Shown in pieces: positions 42,001-57,000 of a stretch of 64,000 bases of DNA (its first letter is position 1; each line of letters starts with the position of its first letter). Under the pieces are notes generated by a model. The model did not search any database. It was given only the letters and a program-made list of their open reading frames with translations, and was not told the DNA's origin. The translations under genes were made by a program, and so were the position numbers. The stretch comes from Stenopsyche tienmushanensis. Lineage: Eukaryota > Arthropoda > Insecta > Trichoptera > Stenopsychidae. Location: positions 496,001-560,000 of the forward strand of contig WACJ01000216.1 of the NCBI GenBank assembly GCA_008973525.1, written 5' to 3'.

Positions 42001-45000
42001 CAAGGCTATGTTTTCATCAATTTATGTACCAAAGCGAATTTATTATAATAATCATCCAATTATAAGGGACTATCAAGTGCAATAAAATTATTCAAGAAGA
42101 AAATATCATTTTCTATTGCTAACCAATTTGAATTTTTTTCCGATACAAAGTTGCGCCTTAAATTTGACAAATATCCAACTGTTCAAGGGCTCAATTTATC
42201 GATTTATTAGCATGCGAATAATCAAGCAACAACGGTACATCGAAACTAGGCAATCAGCTATAATTTTATTCATATATGTAAAACGCGTATTTTTTGCAAT
42301 GATTTAATAATTTAAGTATATAGTAACGATTGAAAAGTGTTCATTAAAAATAAGGCTCGGTAAAACCGCGGAAATCGAAGCCTGATATTTGAATGATCAT
42401 CGCTAAAAATCACATTTTTATGCAATACGTCTCGATTCTCTTAGGATTTATCAGCGAGTAATTGTCCAATATCAATCATCTTTGCTAAATTCATTTCTGC
42501 ATTAAATATTGATAAAGGACATTCGCTATTTTACATTGAACGATGATCGTTTTCATTTATGCCAATGAAACACATTCTGGAAGCCGGTTTCGGAAGACGT
42601 CTTTCGAGGTCGTGAACTATTCAGTTTTATTGACATTGGACGTTGAAAATGTGCATGTAAATTTGCAAATTGGCGATCGATTTTACAACTTGCTCACTTC
42701 CTATTATCGTAGAAAGCTGCCCCGAAAATACTTGCCAAATATATGGAAATCGCGTTAAAGGATGTTACTCATAAACTATTATTATCAACATATGAAATCG
42801 ATAAACCGTTTTGATCTAATTGACACGCTCGCTTGGATGGCCCACTGGGTGAGCATTCAGAGATGAAATTCAAGGATTTATGCTTGAAATTAGATTTGAA
42901 TGAATTTATTTCTGGTATTCTGGTACTATTTACTTTATATCAAGGCTTCGAACTGGAACTTTTTGCCGAAATGAAAACTGGAACTGAACCAATTCAAATA
43001 TATCGATTTCTTTCTATCGGTTCGACAGACATCTTACGTGAAAGAAGGTTTGGTTGATTTTAATGTTGATATCATATAAGACCTTCGCCATTCTTATGCA
43101 GAATTTGTTTGATTGTATTCATCTGATAATACTGTAATATTGACTTTTTGTTCATCGTGTTACCTGAACAGTTAAATCAATACTTCAGATAATAATGTCA
43201 TCAAATTCTAGATTTATTATGTACCTTTTGAATAGATCTCATAAATTTAAATATGTTTCCTATTATAATAATTTTACAAAATATTGTGTTGAAACATTGA
43301 CAATTTTTATTCATACCCTTCTTAAATATTTTTCAGCTGTAAAATCACTGTGATAAAGATAATGATATGTAGTTCACTATAAAAAAAAATCTATGAAAGC
43401 GTTGATTAATCCACATAACATAGAATTATGATTAAATTGTTACATTGAATGGGAATACTTGGAAAATCAATACTTGATGGTCATCCACAAGCTTAATGGA
43501 ATTGTCTGATAATCGGAAGTTGTTATCCCGATTTAAGATTGGATGGTATATAGGGATTTTCTGCTTAACAAAATGTATTCCAAGCTTTAAGGATATTGCA
43601 TACATTTTATCAAAAAATCGATATTAAAGAAAAATTCAAAGGATTTTCTAAATTTTATGATTATATTGAGAATATTGATATGATAAATATTTATTGTTAT
43701 GCATGTAAATCTTGCATTCTTTCAGCGGCAATGTATATTTAATGACATATTGCTGATCTACCTACAGATTGAATATATTTAAGATAAAATATTGTTGTGA
43801 TGAGGGGAAGAACTTACCTCGATTGTATAAGTTTGGATCGTTTGATAGTTTTCTGTATTTTTATATGATGTTTGTTCTCATCCTTCGAGCTATTCAAGCG
43901 GTCTATTATGAGCAAAATATCAACGACCTATGATGTAAATTTTACGTTCACTTCACCACACAATTATTCTCGTTTGCAATGAATATTTATGGTTCTTTTT
44001 TCCTATTATAATTGGCACGCAACTATTTGAAGCACTATCACTGCTTGGATTGGGCTTTTATAAAAAAACGAATGTATTGTACACGGTAGTCACATTGTTC
44101 GAAGTCTTATCGTGGGAAATGTCGAGGAAACACCCCACAGTTGTCAACCTCAGATGGCTCGAGTGTCAAAAATGTCTGACAGGAAGTAGAAGTCAACTTC
44201 GTGAGGAAGTGATCAAATTATTCGGTGTGACGAGTGTGCCATAGGAGAGCCGGCGTACAACTGTTGAACGAGATGCTGCCGAATGCGATTGGTTTAACGT
44301 TAATACTATGAATGACTGACAATGCTCACGATGACTGATACGAGCCAAAGACCACAAAGAAGAATGATCGGAAGTTGCGAGAGAAAATCGGTTTTATACG
44401 GATGCGGATGTCCTTCGGAAAAACTCGCGCCAAAACGCGTCCATTCGCGGAGAAAAAGTGAGAAAATCCTCACATCAAAATCTCATCAAATAACATCAAA
44501 ATATACATGTATGCATATTATTGACGCATGCCAATAATTAAATCTATTAAATAATTATCTTATTACTAGGGCGTACCAAATGAAATTGCCGAATTTGTTA
44601 CTAAGATTCAATATTTAGCTAAGGGATCTTATCAAAATAAAATCCATTAGCTTCTATCATCATTTGACCAAGAGAAATTATTATTTTTTAAAACAACGTT
44701 TTAATTTTTTAAATAACAGTTCAAGTGGCGAAAAAGATGATATAATGCGATTGAAAGATTTGATGAATAAAGAGGATGGATTAAATTAAAAAATTACGTT
44801 TCATCATTTACTATTCCAGCTTTTCCTCTCTTTTTATTACAGCTTAATAACTAAAATATTGCACAAAACCATTCTTAATCGCCAACGACTTTTAACCGAC
44901 TGTAATTCGGCAGCTTGATATATTACAGCCTAATTAACACCAACCAAATTATAAGACAATATATACGCATTAATATTGTGACACACCGACCAATTTAAAA

Positions 45001-48000
45001 ATGAAATTCAGATGCGTGCTTGTGTATTTAAATGGATTGCATTATAATGCACGATGTCAAAATGAAACTCGGACAGCTGTTGGCTCGTGTTTATATTATC
45101 TTTCGAGTGTTGATAAGAAAATCACTTGACATTATTAGTTTGAGTCCCGGATTTAAATTGATGTTAAATAATTTGTACTGCATGTGTATTTCAATTTGTG
45201 AACGAAAAAAAACGTTTTTCCTATATTGCTCTATCCTATTACGTATAATTGCCATTCTAAGAATAGCTATTCCATTGAGCTCTAATATTTTTCCCCATAA
45301 GTTACATTAGCATATATAAACAATTTTTTTTAATACTTGATGATTTTCCTTATATTGTTTAAAAAAATCGCAAATGTATTCATTGTTTTTATGGCTTCTC
45401 GATTTGAGACATTAATTGGTTAAATATTATTCATTTTAAATTGCGACCCAAATCACGATCTGAACAAGTCCATGCTTTAAGATATTCACTCGCTGTCCCA
45501 AATTATATTGCTTACTGTTCAATTAATTTTTTGCTTCATGATGAACTTGAATTTCGACCACGAATATCAGTTTGACAATGTCGACATCAAGACGATTTAT
45601 CGTATGATCCACAAGCATTTTTAATCATAGATATTAAACAATTCAACCATCTATGACTACACAACGAACGCATGCCTATTGTTAATGCTAATGACATTAA
45701 ATTTATCGAAAAAAAAAATATTCAGAATAGCCTTTTGATTCGCATAATTATTGTCTACTTTTATGTCAAATTTTATAAAATCAAGGCTGTTTGTTTTAAA
45801 AAATAATTATGGTGTAACGAGGCACTTGAGTATGGCACAAAATGTGTTTATATTTATTACTTTTATAAATAGATATTTTTGTACAGGGTCTTTCAATAAG
45901 GATGCTCAATTTTTAAATGTGAATAAAACAAGGCGTGTGGGAGATATTTACTCAAGTTTCTTTTATTTGAAAGAGTGTTTGATGGCATTAAGTATGGAAT
46001 ATAACCTCGTTCAAAATGAAAAGATTTTGTTCCCACTTATCTTGATTTGTTAAGTTCTAATGTCAATGTTTTCTGTGGATGTTTGTTGTAATTAATTGTT
46101 AATATTAGCGAATCATTGCAAAGGATTTTTTATTAAGTCGATGATAAATGTATAGAAGATATAGAAGTATGGAAACGCCTTATGATTTTAGAATGTATTT
46201 ACCTCAAAACTTTATCCATCAAAGAAATAAGATCGTCAATATTGAATGCATGAGTTAGCTCAACATGTAAGCCTAATCAAGCTGAAAATAAAGTGTATGC
46301 AATAGTAGAATATATTAAATGTATAGAAAAAGTACGCTATATCAATAAAAATGTCGATGGTATTCAAGAATTATTGATGTAATAAGACAGATGAAGTAAA
46401 TTTAGTGGGAATGTCTTCAGAGATAACTCATAATTAGGGAATTCAATCCCGAGCCAAAATTTCGATCCCGGGATTTCGGGATTGCATCAGACCATAGATA
46501 AATAAAACACTAAAAAAATTAAATATTATTTTGAAAATATGCCCGAAGCAACATTAAAGCATCGAGTGTTTGGTCATTTAGTCTGGATCTGATTTTGGAA
46601 GTCCTCACTCTCGTTGGAGGTATCGTCATCAGATATTTAAATGCTAGTTAAATATCTAAGTAAAATTCCTTCTGCTGAAACACGGACTAAAACTCGCAAA
46701 ATTCCCGATTTCCCGACAAATTATTTATTTCCATCGCTGCAGATAAATACTTATATGCTATAATACTTTGATGTGATTCGTAATTATATTACGGAAGAAT
46801 ACAAACAAATCTGAACCCCATATCTATTATATTTCATATCGATATTCCCATAATTAGAGGCGAGGTGTAGTAAATACATCACCGGTAAAAAAAAGGTTAA
46901 TTTATAAAAATTTGAAAAACATTTATGTACTGTATATATGTATACATAGATTAGACAGTTATTGCCCCTAGGCGTCACCTAAGCTCGCCAATTAGTAGTT
47001 ACGCCATTGCTTCCAAGCTTTCAGATTTCGGCGGGAATGTCTCGATTTAGTAACCTTCTTCGTTTATGATTTCTGTTAGATAAAAATTTTAATTCTGAAA
47101 AACTCGGAATTATGTTAACTAATCGCGGGATTTATGAGCACCTAAAATTGTCCGGGATTGTTTCCTTACTTATAATGCATAGGAGGATGGTACAGATGGA
47201 GATCATGAAACTGTTAAGCATTTTATCCCTAAAAACCATAAAAAGATTTAGACTAAGAATTAGAGTTTTCGCCATCTTATAAAAATCAATGTTTGTTTGT
47301 TCATATTCTATGCGCTGCCATACCGCTCATTCGATTGCGATAAAAGTTTGAGAAGTTGTTGTGCGCACTTTCATAAACGTTATAGATTTAGTAAAAGTAT
47401 TGTTTGTGTTCGCAATATGTTATGCAAGACGTTTATGGATGCACCATGTTGGCGCATATTGATCAGGTGAAATGAAGCTGAAGCCAAATCTAGTTTTTTT
47501 AATAATAGTTTTTATACAGGGTGCTGCAGGGAGACTATCTAGTTTGAAGCACGCTAAAGAATATATCTCGGAAAAGTCTTATTTTTCATACACTTTTAGT
47601 ATATATTTGCGCGTTTTTAATCATACGACAATACCATGTTATCCACCTTCTCGTAAAAACAACAATTACAGTACTTTACCTTTTAAAATACCCTTGATCT
47701 ACAAAAGCAAAAATATGCATGTGTAATTCATATAATTTTACAGATAAATGGAAACATTGAGTTTTTTTATCAGACATGTTCAATAGAATAAACTCTTCGA
47801 ATTTGATTCATGGACGATTTTAAGATGTATTCTTGAATTTGAATGCAAGCTTAGTCGTTTTTAGCACTTCAAAGCTTTTCTAAAATGTCATATCATCAGA
47901 AAATGGACTCTCAGTGGCGTCAAAGAGCGAATAAGATGGTCCTGAAATCGAATTCGTGCCAGGATAATATCGGCGTTGGGAGCAAAGAGCAGTAAGTACA

Positions 48001-51000
48001 ATCGCTGGATCCAACTTAGTCGTCGACTACGGTTTGCAATTAGTATAAAGGAGGACTATGGACGTACTACGTCAATTTTGTGTGACTCTACGTCATACGT
48101 TATTGACGATAAACAACAGGGGGGCACGCGTGTTAATATAATTAGCACTCCTTAGAACTTACTGACCTACATAGCCATTGAGTCCTTTTGAGAATCTTTA
48201 ACAAATACGGTCCCTATAAATAACCCCAACAAGAAATGTTGGCAACGACTGTAGCAATCATCAAAGGAATTAATAACGTACGATATGGTCTTCCTTATAT
48301 AGCAAAAACGGAAAAAATCGATTACAAGACGATTTCTAACCATGTATGTTAATCAACGACAAACGTTTAGCTAAATAGAGTCCAATATATTTAAATAAAT
48401 CAGCTTTTTATATGTTATTGGTGTTTTTAAATGTGCATTTAGGATTAAAAATATATGCACAAGGGGATATTTTGCACCAATTTACATTTTACAAATATTC
48501 AGTCAAAAAAATTATTTTGGTCCATTGAGTATTTAATTACAACATTCTTCGCATTTGAAATAATTTAATTCCAAATTAAAATTATCCGACATTAGTTCAT
48601 GCTGTTGGTAGCTCTGATATGCTCATATGCTACGATGCTAATGGCCAAATGTCATTTAATGCATGAAGAATTCAAATAGCATTAATGATTTAGTTGCGAA
48701 TGCAATATTAATATCTAGTCTTAAACAAATAAAATTGTATGAATCAACATAAAAGCGTCATGCAAATTTGTAAGATATTTGATGTAATTTTTTAAAAAAT
48801 ATAAATGTGATCTGTCAGTTGAATTTTGACGTGTGTGGCCATAACGTCAAATGTTTCGACCTTCATAAATATTATATATTGTAAATTTTGCGTTGAAATA
48901 AAATAAACGCTTTATATTATATTTAAATGAATCATTATTGGCAATGATATCTATTTATTGCATAAATTCACCGTAAATTAAATTAAAACAAAAATATTTT
49001 TACATTTAAATATATATATGTATTTAGATCAATTTACGAGCACCGAGTTATTTAATTCGTTAAAAATAAACGCTATATGTTTTATTATATAATTTAAATT
49101 AAATAAAAGGAAGATAACGCGAATAATGAATAGATAGCGTCGTTGCGGTCATAAAACGTCACCTGAATTTTATGTCGTCGTGCAAAATTCCGCAGGACCA
49201 TGAAATATATTGAGATGTTATTAGCCGTAAAGTTCTTATATCCTATTTAATGTTTTAGCTCTTCGATGTTGACAGTTGTATTTTAATGTACAAATTTATG
49301 ACATAATTACGCTTATTAGAGAGGACGATATTGAAGCTGTTAAGACCGCGTTGTAATTTCTTTGAATTTGCGATCTTTCATTAGGGTTGCCAAAAACCAA
49401 AGTATTTTTTTTAATCAAAAATTAATTATAAGGCATTATGTAAATTATTTTTTCCGGAATGAGAATTCGTTACCATATGTGCAGTTATGACCTTTATTGC
49501 AGCGGAAACAAGACTCGGCTATTTATAAAGTATTATTACGATTGGGATTAACGATCACCTTGGAAGATAAACCAATTGGCATAAACAAAAAAATACATGG
49601 AATGAAAATGAAAAGAAAACAGGTGCAGATACAACGATTAAGATCTATATCATCTGATTTTGCCGATCGTGTCGAGATCTTGTTTGAAGGATGTGAACTT
49701 CTTCTTATTTCTTGCACTCTTTAAATACGTTATAAAGCCCAATAAAGAAATAAATTATATTTGGATGCTAAATGAGCAGATTGCCTTAAAAATAACAGTT
49801 CAAGGCGTTTGAGTAAGAGAAATTTTGCATGTATTTATTCAATAGTCACCGTTAATGCTTGTTTAATGACCTAGGAATATTAAATAGACCTACCAGGTGT
49901 CTAAATTCGGACATCTGGTAGATTTTGAAAAAAAATGCCGGACATAAAAGTATTTCATTCATATGTCCTTGTGAAGTGTCGTCTTAGGAGGCATCAGTTT
50001 TACTTCGATTGTTTTCATTCATCAAATAACTTGACCAAGACTAACTAATCATATTAAATCACGTGAATATCAATTTAATAACATTTTAATAATTGCAGAA
50101 TTAGGCAAATCCATATAACTTCCTTAATTTAATGAAGGATCTATGTACATTTTAACTTGCATAGCATTATGAGAAAGGCCACATAATAACGGAATTAAAT
50201 ATTTTTTATTAATACAAATTAAATAATTCAAATATTTATACTTAGTATTCATTATCATTTACGCACCATTAGCTTTGATCTCGTTTCTGCTTTTTTTGTT
50301 GTTGTTTAAATGCATTGCAAAAAACCGGTAAAATTGCAATTCAAATGCATAGAATTGTGATTGAAACGAGATGCGATCGACCCGAATATGCATCCGCTTG
50401 TAAATTATACATGCTGGTTCAAAAAAATGTTTTTAATTAGAATTATTTTCAATGATAATTGTGTTAATTTTTTCTTGTCCTGCACGCTATATGGATGTTA
50501 ATGTTTGATGATAAATATGTTTTTAATTAGTTTTAAGTATTGCAATTATTTTTTTGTTTTTGGTCGTTTAATGTCATGCAGTTTTTTTAATTCCTCTTTC
50601 AAATAAAAAAAAAACACCATTTCTGTTGGGGCTTTGCACCCGCCGGGGTTACCCACAAGCGGTAGGGGTAGATCTTGAGAGCTACAGGACGAACGGACTT
50701 GCTACCATGGTTTAATTTCACGTTAGTTTTCTCATTGAATCTGGAAGCCTCTGCCTCGTGATCGTCGCCATATCATCGTAGTAAATACATTTGATTATCA
50801 AAAGTTCTCAATGTTTTAATTGTTTCCTTCTTTTTTTGAGGATTTTCTTTTTTGGTATTATCAAATGAGCGGCCAAAGATAAAGACCCCCCTCCCTCTAC
50901 GGAGGTAAAAAAAAATCTGGTGATGGGCTGCCTAAGGCAGTCGCGACGAAGTTTGCAGACCCCATGAGACGGAACACGGGGCCTATACAATACAAAAAAA

Positions 51001-54000
51001 AATATGTTTATAAAAATAATGATGATAAAAGCATTGCATATTAATATTAGATAAGGATTCCTTTATCTAATTTTTTAAAGAAGTTTTCTTATTGACATTT
51101 TTTCATATTCGGAGTTTTTTACAGTAGTAATTTAAAAATATGCCATGACCAGACTCACTCCTATCTGGAGGAACCGCAAAATCTCAAAAACTACTAAACT
51201 CCGCCTAGTCCAAACGCTCGTATTCTTCGTCTTTTTATACGGAGTGGAAACATAGACGCTGTGTAAAAAATAAAGGGAAACAATTGATGCTTTCAAAATG
51301 TGGTGTTTGCGTCACATTTTTAGGATTTCGTGGACTTCCAAAAGAACCAACCAGTCCATTCGCCTACCTGGGGCGGATGGACTGGTTGGTACTTTTCAGC
51401 ATTCAATGGGTAATAAAAATATTTTCCTCATTTTCCTATTGTTGTAATATAGAATAATTATTTTTTAAATAAATTCGAACAAATGTTTTGGTCACCCTGT
51501 AATCGACTCTCAATTTATCGATTCTCTACTTCGCGAATCATTGAGAGCAAGGGCGATGTTAAAAAAGTATAACCGGGTAAATCATGAACTGGTGTCAAGT
51601 GCTATTGTTCTTCTTACTCTATTATTAGATCAAGTGGAAGCCTTTTTATGAGTGCTACATTTTTCCACCCCGACCTAATTGAATTAGGTCGCAAAACAGT
51701 ATTAATTGAAATGCGCTATATAATTCATTTCGCAAATGTCAAAATTCACCACAACACCCTTAGTTGATTTTGTATTATTTTTATTGTTTTTGTATCTAAA
51801 TTTATTGTAGAGACATCTTTTAATATTGGATATAAGCACGATTTTTAGTATATATTCAAACCATTGTGGCTTTAAATTTTGTTTATAGATGTCACTATGT
51901 AAAAATATTTAATTTTATTATGATTTTGAGTTGATTTATTTATTATTTTTTTAAATTGATTATGATTATTTATTTAGATTGAATATTGAGCAAATCATGA
52001 TTTTTTTTACATACTTAATATAAAATTCTCAAATGATTCGAAAAGTATATTTATTTATGGTTTAAATATGTCAAACATAATGTGTATATGTTAAGAGTAT
52101 TTATAATTTAAATAAATGTGAAAATTCCAATAATCTGCTTTCATATCATGTCTTCAGCGTCATTTATTTGCGTGGTTGACATTAATTCGCTTACGCGAAG
52201 ACATGTTATATTTAACACTTGTCGAGATGAAATTTTGGATTTTAATAATAGGCTTCATGTTTATAATACGCTTGGATTACACATCATGATGTCATAAAGT
52301 CAATGGGAAATCATACCACATAAAGCGGTGAAAATGTGGGTCTGGATAAAAGCAGTGTGGGATTTATGGGCGCTTATTGAATTGCGCGTGGAATGAAAAT
52401 CAGTTAAAACCAGTTGGCATGCCAATAACTTCCTCAAGTACTCCAGTAAATATGCAAGACACTCCCAAAGCAGTAAAAATAGAAACTACTGTTGTCCAAT
52501 TAAAGCAGTGGTCTCCAAACTGACGCTCAGTGGGTGCGAAGAAAAGCAAAATCCTCATCAGGGAATCATTCACCTCCATCTACGGTAGACAGTATGTCCA
52601 CAAAGCTGAAAGTCTTTTTTCACATTTTCTTTGCATGGCTTTGAGGAATTCATAAAAGATTCACTTTTTAATCTCGATAAAGTGCATAGCAGACGTGCAC
52701 TCATAGTGCATCCTATTCATATGCATCGGGTGAAATTGTTTTTTGAACCCTATGAAAAGTGTAACATAGATTAGAATGTCTGCGGAAGACCAATTTCGTA
52801 ACAATTCAAAGCAATATGTTTAAGTGTTCCTAATCTTATGTCAATTTACCAAAATTTCACTTCCCAAATAATGCACTTTCTAATGTTAATATCAATGCAA
52901 GTAGACCTCATTCGAAACGTGGCCACCGGGATAACTATACTAAATATAAGAGGACACATCTACGACAATATGTTGAAGGTATTTATTTTATCCTTTGATT
53001 TCTTGTATATTCAACAAAACGTCATACAAATGGTAGTTGGATAGTTTATAATTTGGTCTTTTTTAAGGCATATATAATTACTATTTATTCTTGAATAATC
53101 GTTGAAAAGGTATAATAGACATTTTGTATATCAAATTTGGACAAAATGTATGCAAAATAATTAAAACATGGTAAAAGTACATTGAATAATTGCATAGTCT
53201 TTCGCCCTTTAAATAAAATACGTCGAACATGTACATCCTTGTATATTTTTTGTATATAAATAAGATAATGTTATGGATCTAAATTATCCTTAACACTTGC
53301 TAGTCCGCCAATCACAATCTAATTATGAATACAGATCGATTCCGCAAAAATATTTGGAATAATTATGTCTTCGGCAGAAGTTTAATATTTTCTGCAATCA
53401 ATCAATTGAAATTTTTATCTCATCTTCCATATGGTTCTCTATATATTATTACGTATATCAAAAATCAGAAATTTAATCTGTTTTCCGATTAACAATGAAA
53501 CAAACAACAAATATTATCTAACTATGTTATTTGAGCAATCGTAAAGTATCATTTGTAGGGTCATTTGTACTGCAACCAGCTGATATGTGCGCATGTTTAC
53601 TCAGATTTGTATTAACAGTACCCTAGATAATTAATAAAAATCGATTGCGTATAAATCATATAATTATTTTGCAAATATCATTGCATGATGAGAGTTTAAA
53701 GAGAGTCTGCCTCTTATATGTTACAAAGTCAACTTCGCATTAAAGCGATTGGTTTTTTAACATTTTTTTAATGCGAAAAGTATTAAATATAGAATGTTGA
53801 TATTTAGTGTGTTGACAAGTCGATTATTTATTGAATATAAAAATATTTTTTAAAGTTTGACAAAGTATGTCAATGGGAGCCGAGAGGTGACATTCTTTAC
53901 TATGGAAGTCTTAAGTCCTGAACAAGTGATTTACAGCAAAAAAATTAATCATATTTTTACTTTGTATAATATTGTGTATAGCTTAAACTACAATTAAAAA

Positions 54001-57000
54001 GAAATATTGAAAAATAAAAAAATAATGAGCAATTGAAGAGAAGTTTGTGTTTTTACCAATATTTTTTGTAGTTTTTTGCTCATCAAATATACACTTTTAA
54101 ATATTTTTAGATTATTGTAGTATATACGATGAAGACGTTTATTATACACATGTCTGCCAAATTTCATAAAAAAAAGCTCATCTAGGACCTGTGGGAGCAC
54201 TTCCATGAGCTTGGAAAAAGTAGTTTCGAGAAAAACGCGTTTAAACGTCCCTTAAGCAGATTTAAAAGTGAAGAAATCCAAATGAAGATGACCTCAACAC
54301 TGGATATTATATAGAAGCAAATTTTGGCAGCCAAAAATGTAGAATACAGGGATTGTAGTAGAAGTGGACTGAGACTAAACTGGATCTATTAAAAGGATAC
54401 TCGACAAAAATTCTATTTAGAAATTTTGGAACAGCTCAATGAAGATCTGGAACAATTCTTCTGATGTTTGATAGCATTTAGTGGATATTAATTTTGAAAA
54501 ATCTGCTGGAAAGGTTATGACAACCTTAACAGAAAATATTTATGCCCATAAAATTACTACTTTGCAGTCATCAAGTAAAAAAGCGAAAGAAGCTCTCAAT
54601 GAAAAATTATACTATTCAGCATAAAACTATTATATTTACTGTTTTTTAGCAATATTTTAAGCTGAAATATGACAAATCTCATCGAATGAAAATGCGTGGT
54701 CTGGACCATAACATGTTAATATTCAGCATACGATTTTTCAAAAGATCAAAGATTTTTTAAGCATTAATTCGGAAAAAAGATTTATATAAAAAAAAGAGAA
54801 TTCGAAACTTTTGGCAATTTTTCATAATTTGTCATCAGGTCTAGAAAATTGTGAATCCATCAAGCTCGCTATGGAAGACACGATGGATGCTCTTGAGATC
54901 GCCTACGCAATTTATAATATATGCGGAATATTTCAATTGTTCAAAACATAATAACAATTTTATACTTTTTTGCATTTGCAGATATCAATCATCATATTTT
55001 TTGCGTCCATACACTTTGGATCCCAAATAGCGACAATCAGATGTAATCCCATCACGACAACAGAACCGCCAATGGACCAAAATACGGAGAAAGATGCCCA
55101 CGCTAAGCGATCAGGCAGATATTATACATTCGAGCCGGATAAGATCAATCAAATCCAGGATTATGGCATAAACGCCAAGGAAATCGGACATGCCGTCATT
55201 GATCAGATTGGCGAAATTTTGACAGATGTCAAAGACGATTTCATGCAAGACTTTGAAAGTATGACCGTCGGCAAATTGGTTAATGGCGTATTTGCGAAAT
55301 TCAAAGACGCTTTCAGGCGTTCTAGCATAATAAGACGAATGAGGCCTATCGATTATCAACTTTCGCTTTTCAATCAGGCGACGTCTTTGAGGCCGATGGA
55401 AAATTTATATTCGGATAAATATCAAATTTACGAGGCTTTGAAAGATTTGCAGGATAAACTACAAGTCGGAGAGGCTGCGGAGAAAAATACGCAAAAGTGG
55501 AATCAAACCGACGACGATATCAAGGTGAAGACGCAGAATATCATCCAGAGCGTCAAAGACGCTGTCAAATTCAATGAGGATATCCAAAAGAAGGCGAACG
55601 ATAAAAAGATCGCGATCGTAGATGTTGAAAAAAATAGTAGGGTACAAATTGATGATGGTCTATCAATTGCAGATTTTTGGAACTAAACTATTTAAAAGTA
55701 TTTATTTTGCTGTGTAATAAATTATTGGAAATATTATAATGCCTTTTCATTTGCGTGTAAAATCATTCCAATACGTTCCGAGAATTGGTATTGTTCCAAC
55801 CAGATATGAAGAAATATCTCCCATTATAATTTTAGCGAATTCATTAAGAGATTTCTATCAAACAAATATTCAACGTTCTTATAATCAGAATATTTTGTGC
55901 AGATTTTGAATAAGTTTTAAACTTTCTCTGCATATAGTTATAATATTTATTAAATTATAAATGCATCATTCTTTAATAGATCAATATTGGCCAAAGCGGA
56001 AAGAAATGTCATTTTTTTTGGTTGCGTCTTTGCCGTCAGTTTGCTTCGAGTTGCTGTCTAATGAATACGTCATGGTTGCTGTCATTTTGAAGCTCTGTTG
56101 TTTGTCTTATTTTTTCAAATATTTTTTTAGCCAAAGTGAAAATATCCAAGCCAGAAATTGATGAGACCCATTTGCGATCTTCTTTATTGTTTTTATTCGA
56201 TAAAGGATTAAAAGCAAAAGAAGCTACCCAGAGCATATGTGAAACATATGGCAACATATTGAATATTCGAAAATGCCATAGATGGTTCAAAAAATTCAAA
56301 AGTGGCGATAGAGATTTGAAAAATAAACCAAAATCAGAACGACCTCCAATAAACGATGATGACGCATTAAATTCTCTGGTAGAATCTGATACTTGAAAAA
56401 CAATAAAGGAATTATCGCTAGATATCAGCTGTCCCTGGTCGATAGTAAAAGACCATTTGAAAAGACTCGGGAAAAAACATAGACAGGGAATTTGGGTATC
56501 GCACGAGTTGTCATCAACGATCTTGGAACAACGGAAAATCATTTGTTCATCGCTATTGTCCAGGTATGAAACCGATCCATTTTTAAAAAGGATCGTTACT
56601 GGGGATGAGAAATGGGTCCTCTACAACAGTTCGAGAAGGAAAAACAGTGGCTTTCTTCAAATCAAGTACTTGTTTCTACCCATCGACCGTCATTAGTCTT
56701 GAAAAAGGTCCTCCTTTGTGTTTGGTGGGATTTTTTTGGCGTAATTTACTACGAATTATTAAAACCTGGCCAAACTATCACAGCAAAGCTATACTGTGCA
56801 CAATTAGATAGGTTAAAAGCAGAAATGCTCAAAAAGCGATCAGTGCTAGTTTGACAACAACCAAAGAAGAATATTACAGCATGATAATGCAAGATGACCA
56901 CATGCAGCAAGGATTACGCAGAACAAAATAAGGGAGCTGGATTTGGAAGTGCTGCAACATTCACCATATTACCCTGATATTGCACCTTCAGACTATCATC

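Noticed and set aside
42833..43057. Plus-strand 74-codon frame
   Set aside because: Half of it lies within a dispersed repeat copy.
44050..44537. Two plus-strand frames in a moderately GC-rich patch
   Set aside because: Different frames with no domain and no joining splice sites; considered as a decayed gene but unsupported.
47472..47726. 84-codon frame with a signal-peptide-like start (MKLKPNLVFLIIVFIQGAAG)
   Set aside because: Tested as first exon of the nested gene, but that exon already supplies most of a signal peptide and no phase-0 donor is present; the remainder of the frame looks random.
47893..47992. Short frame ending at a strong donor (CAGTAAGT), tested as exon 1 of the nested gene
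   Set aside because: Its phase (2) does not fit the phase-0 acceptor at 54981, and it has no signal peptide.
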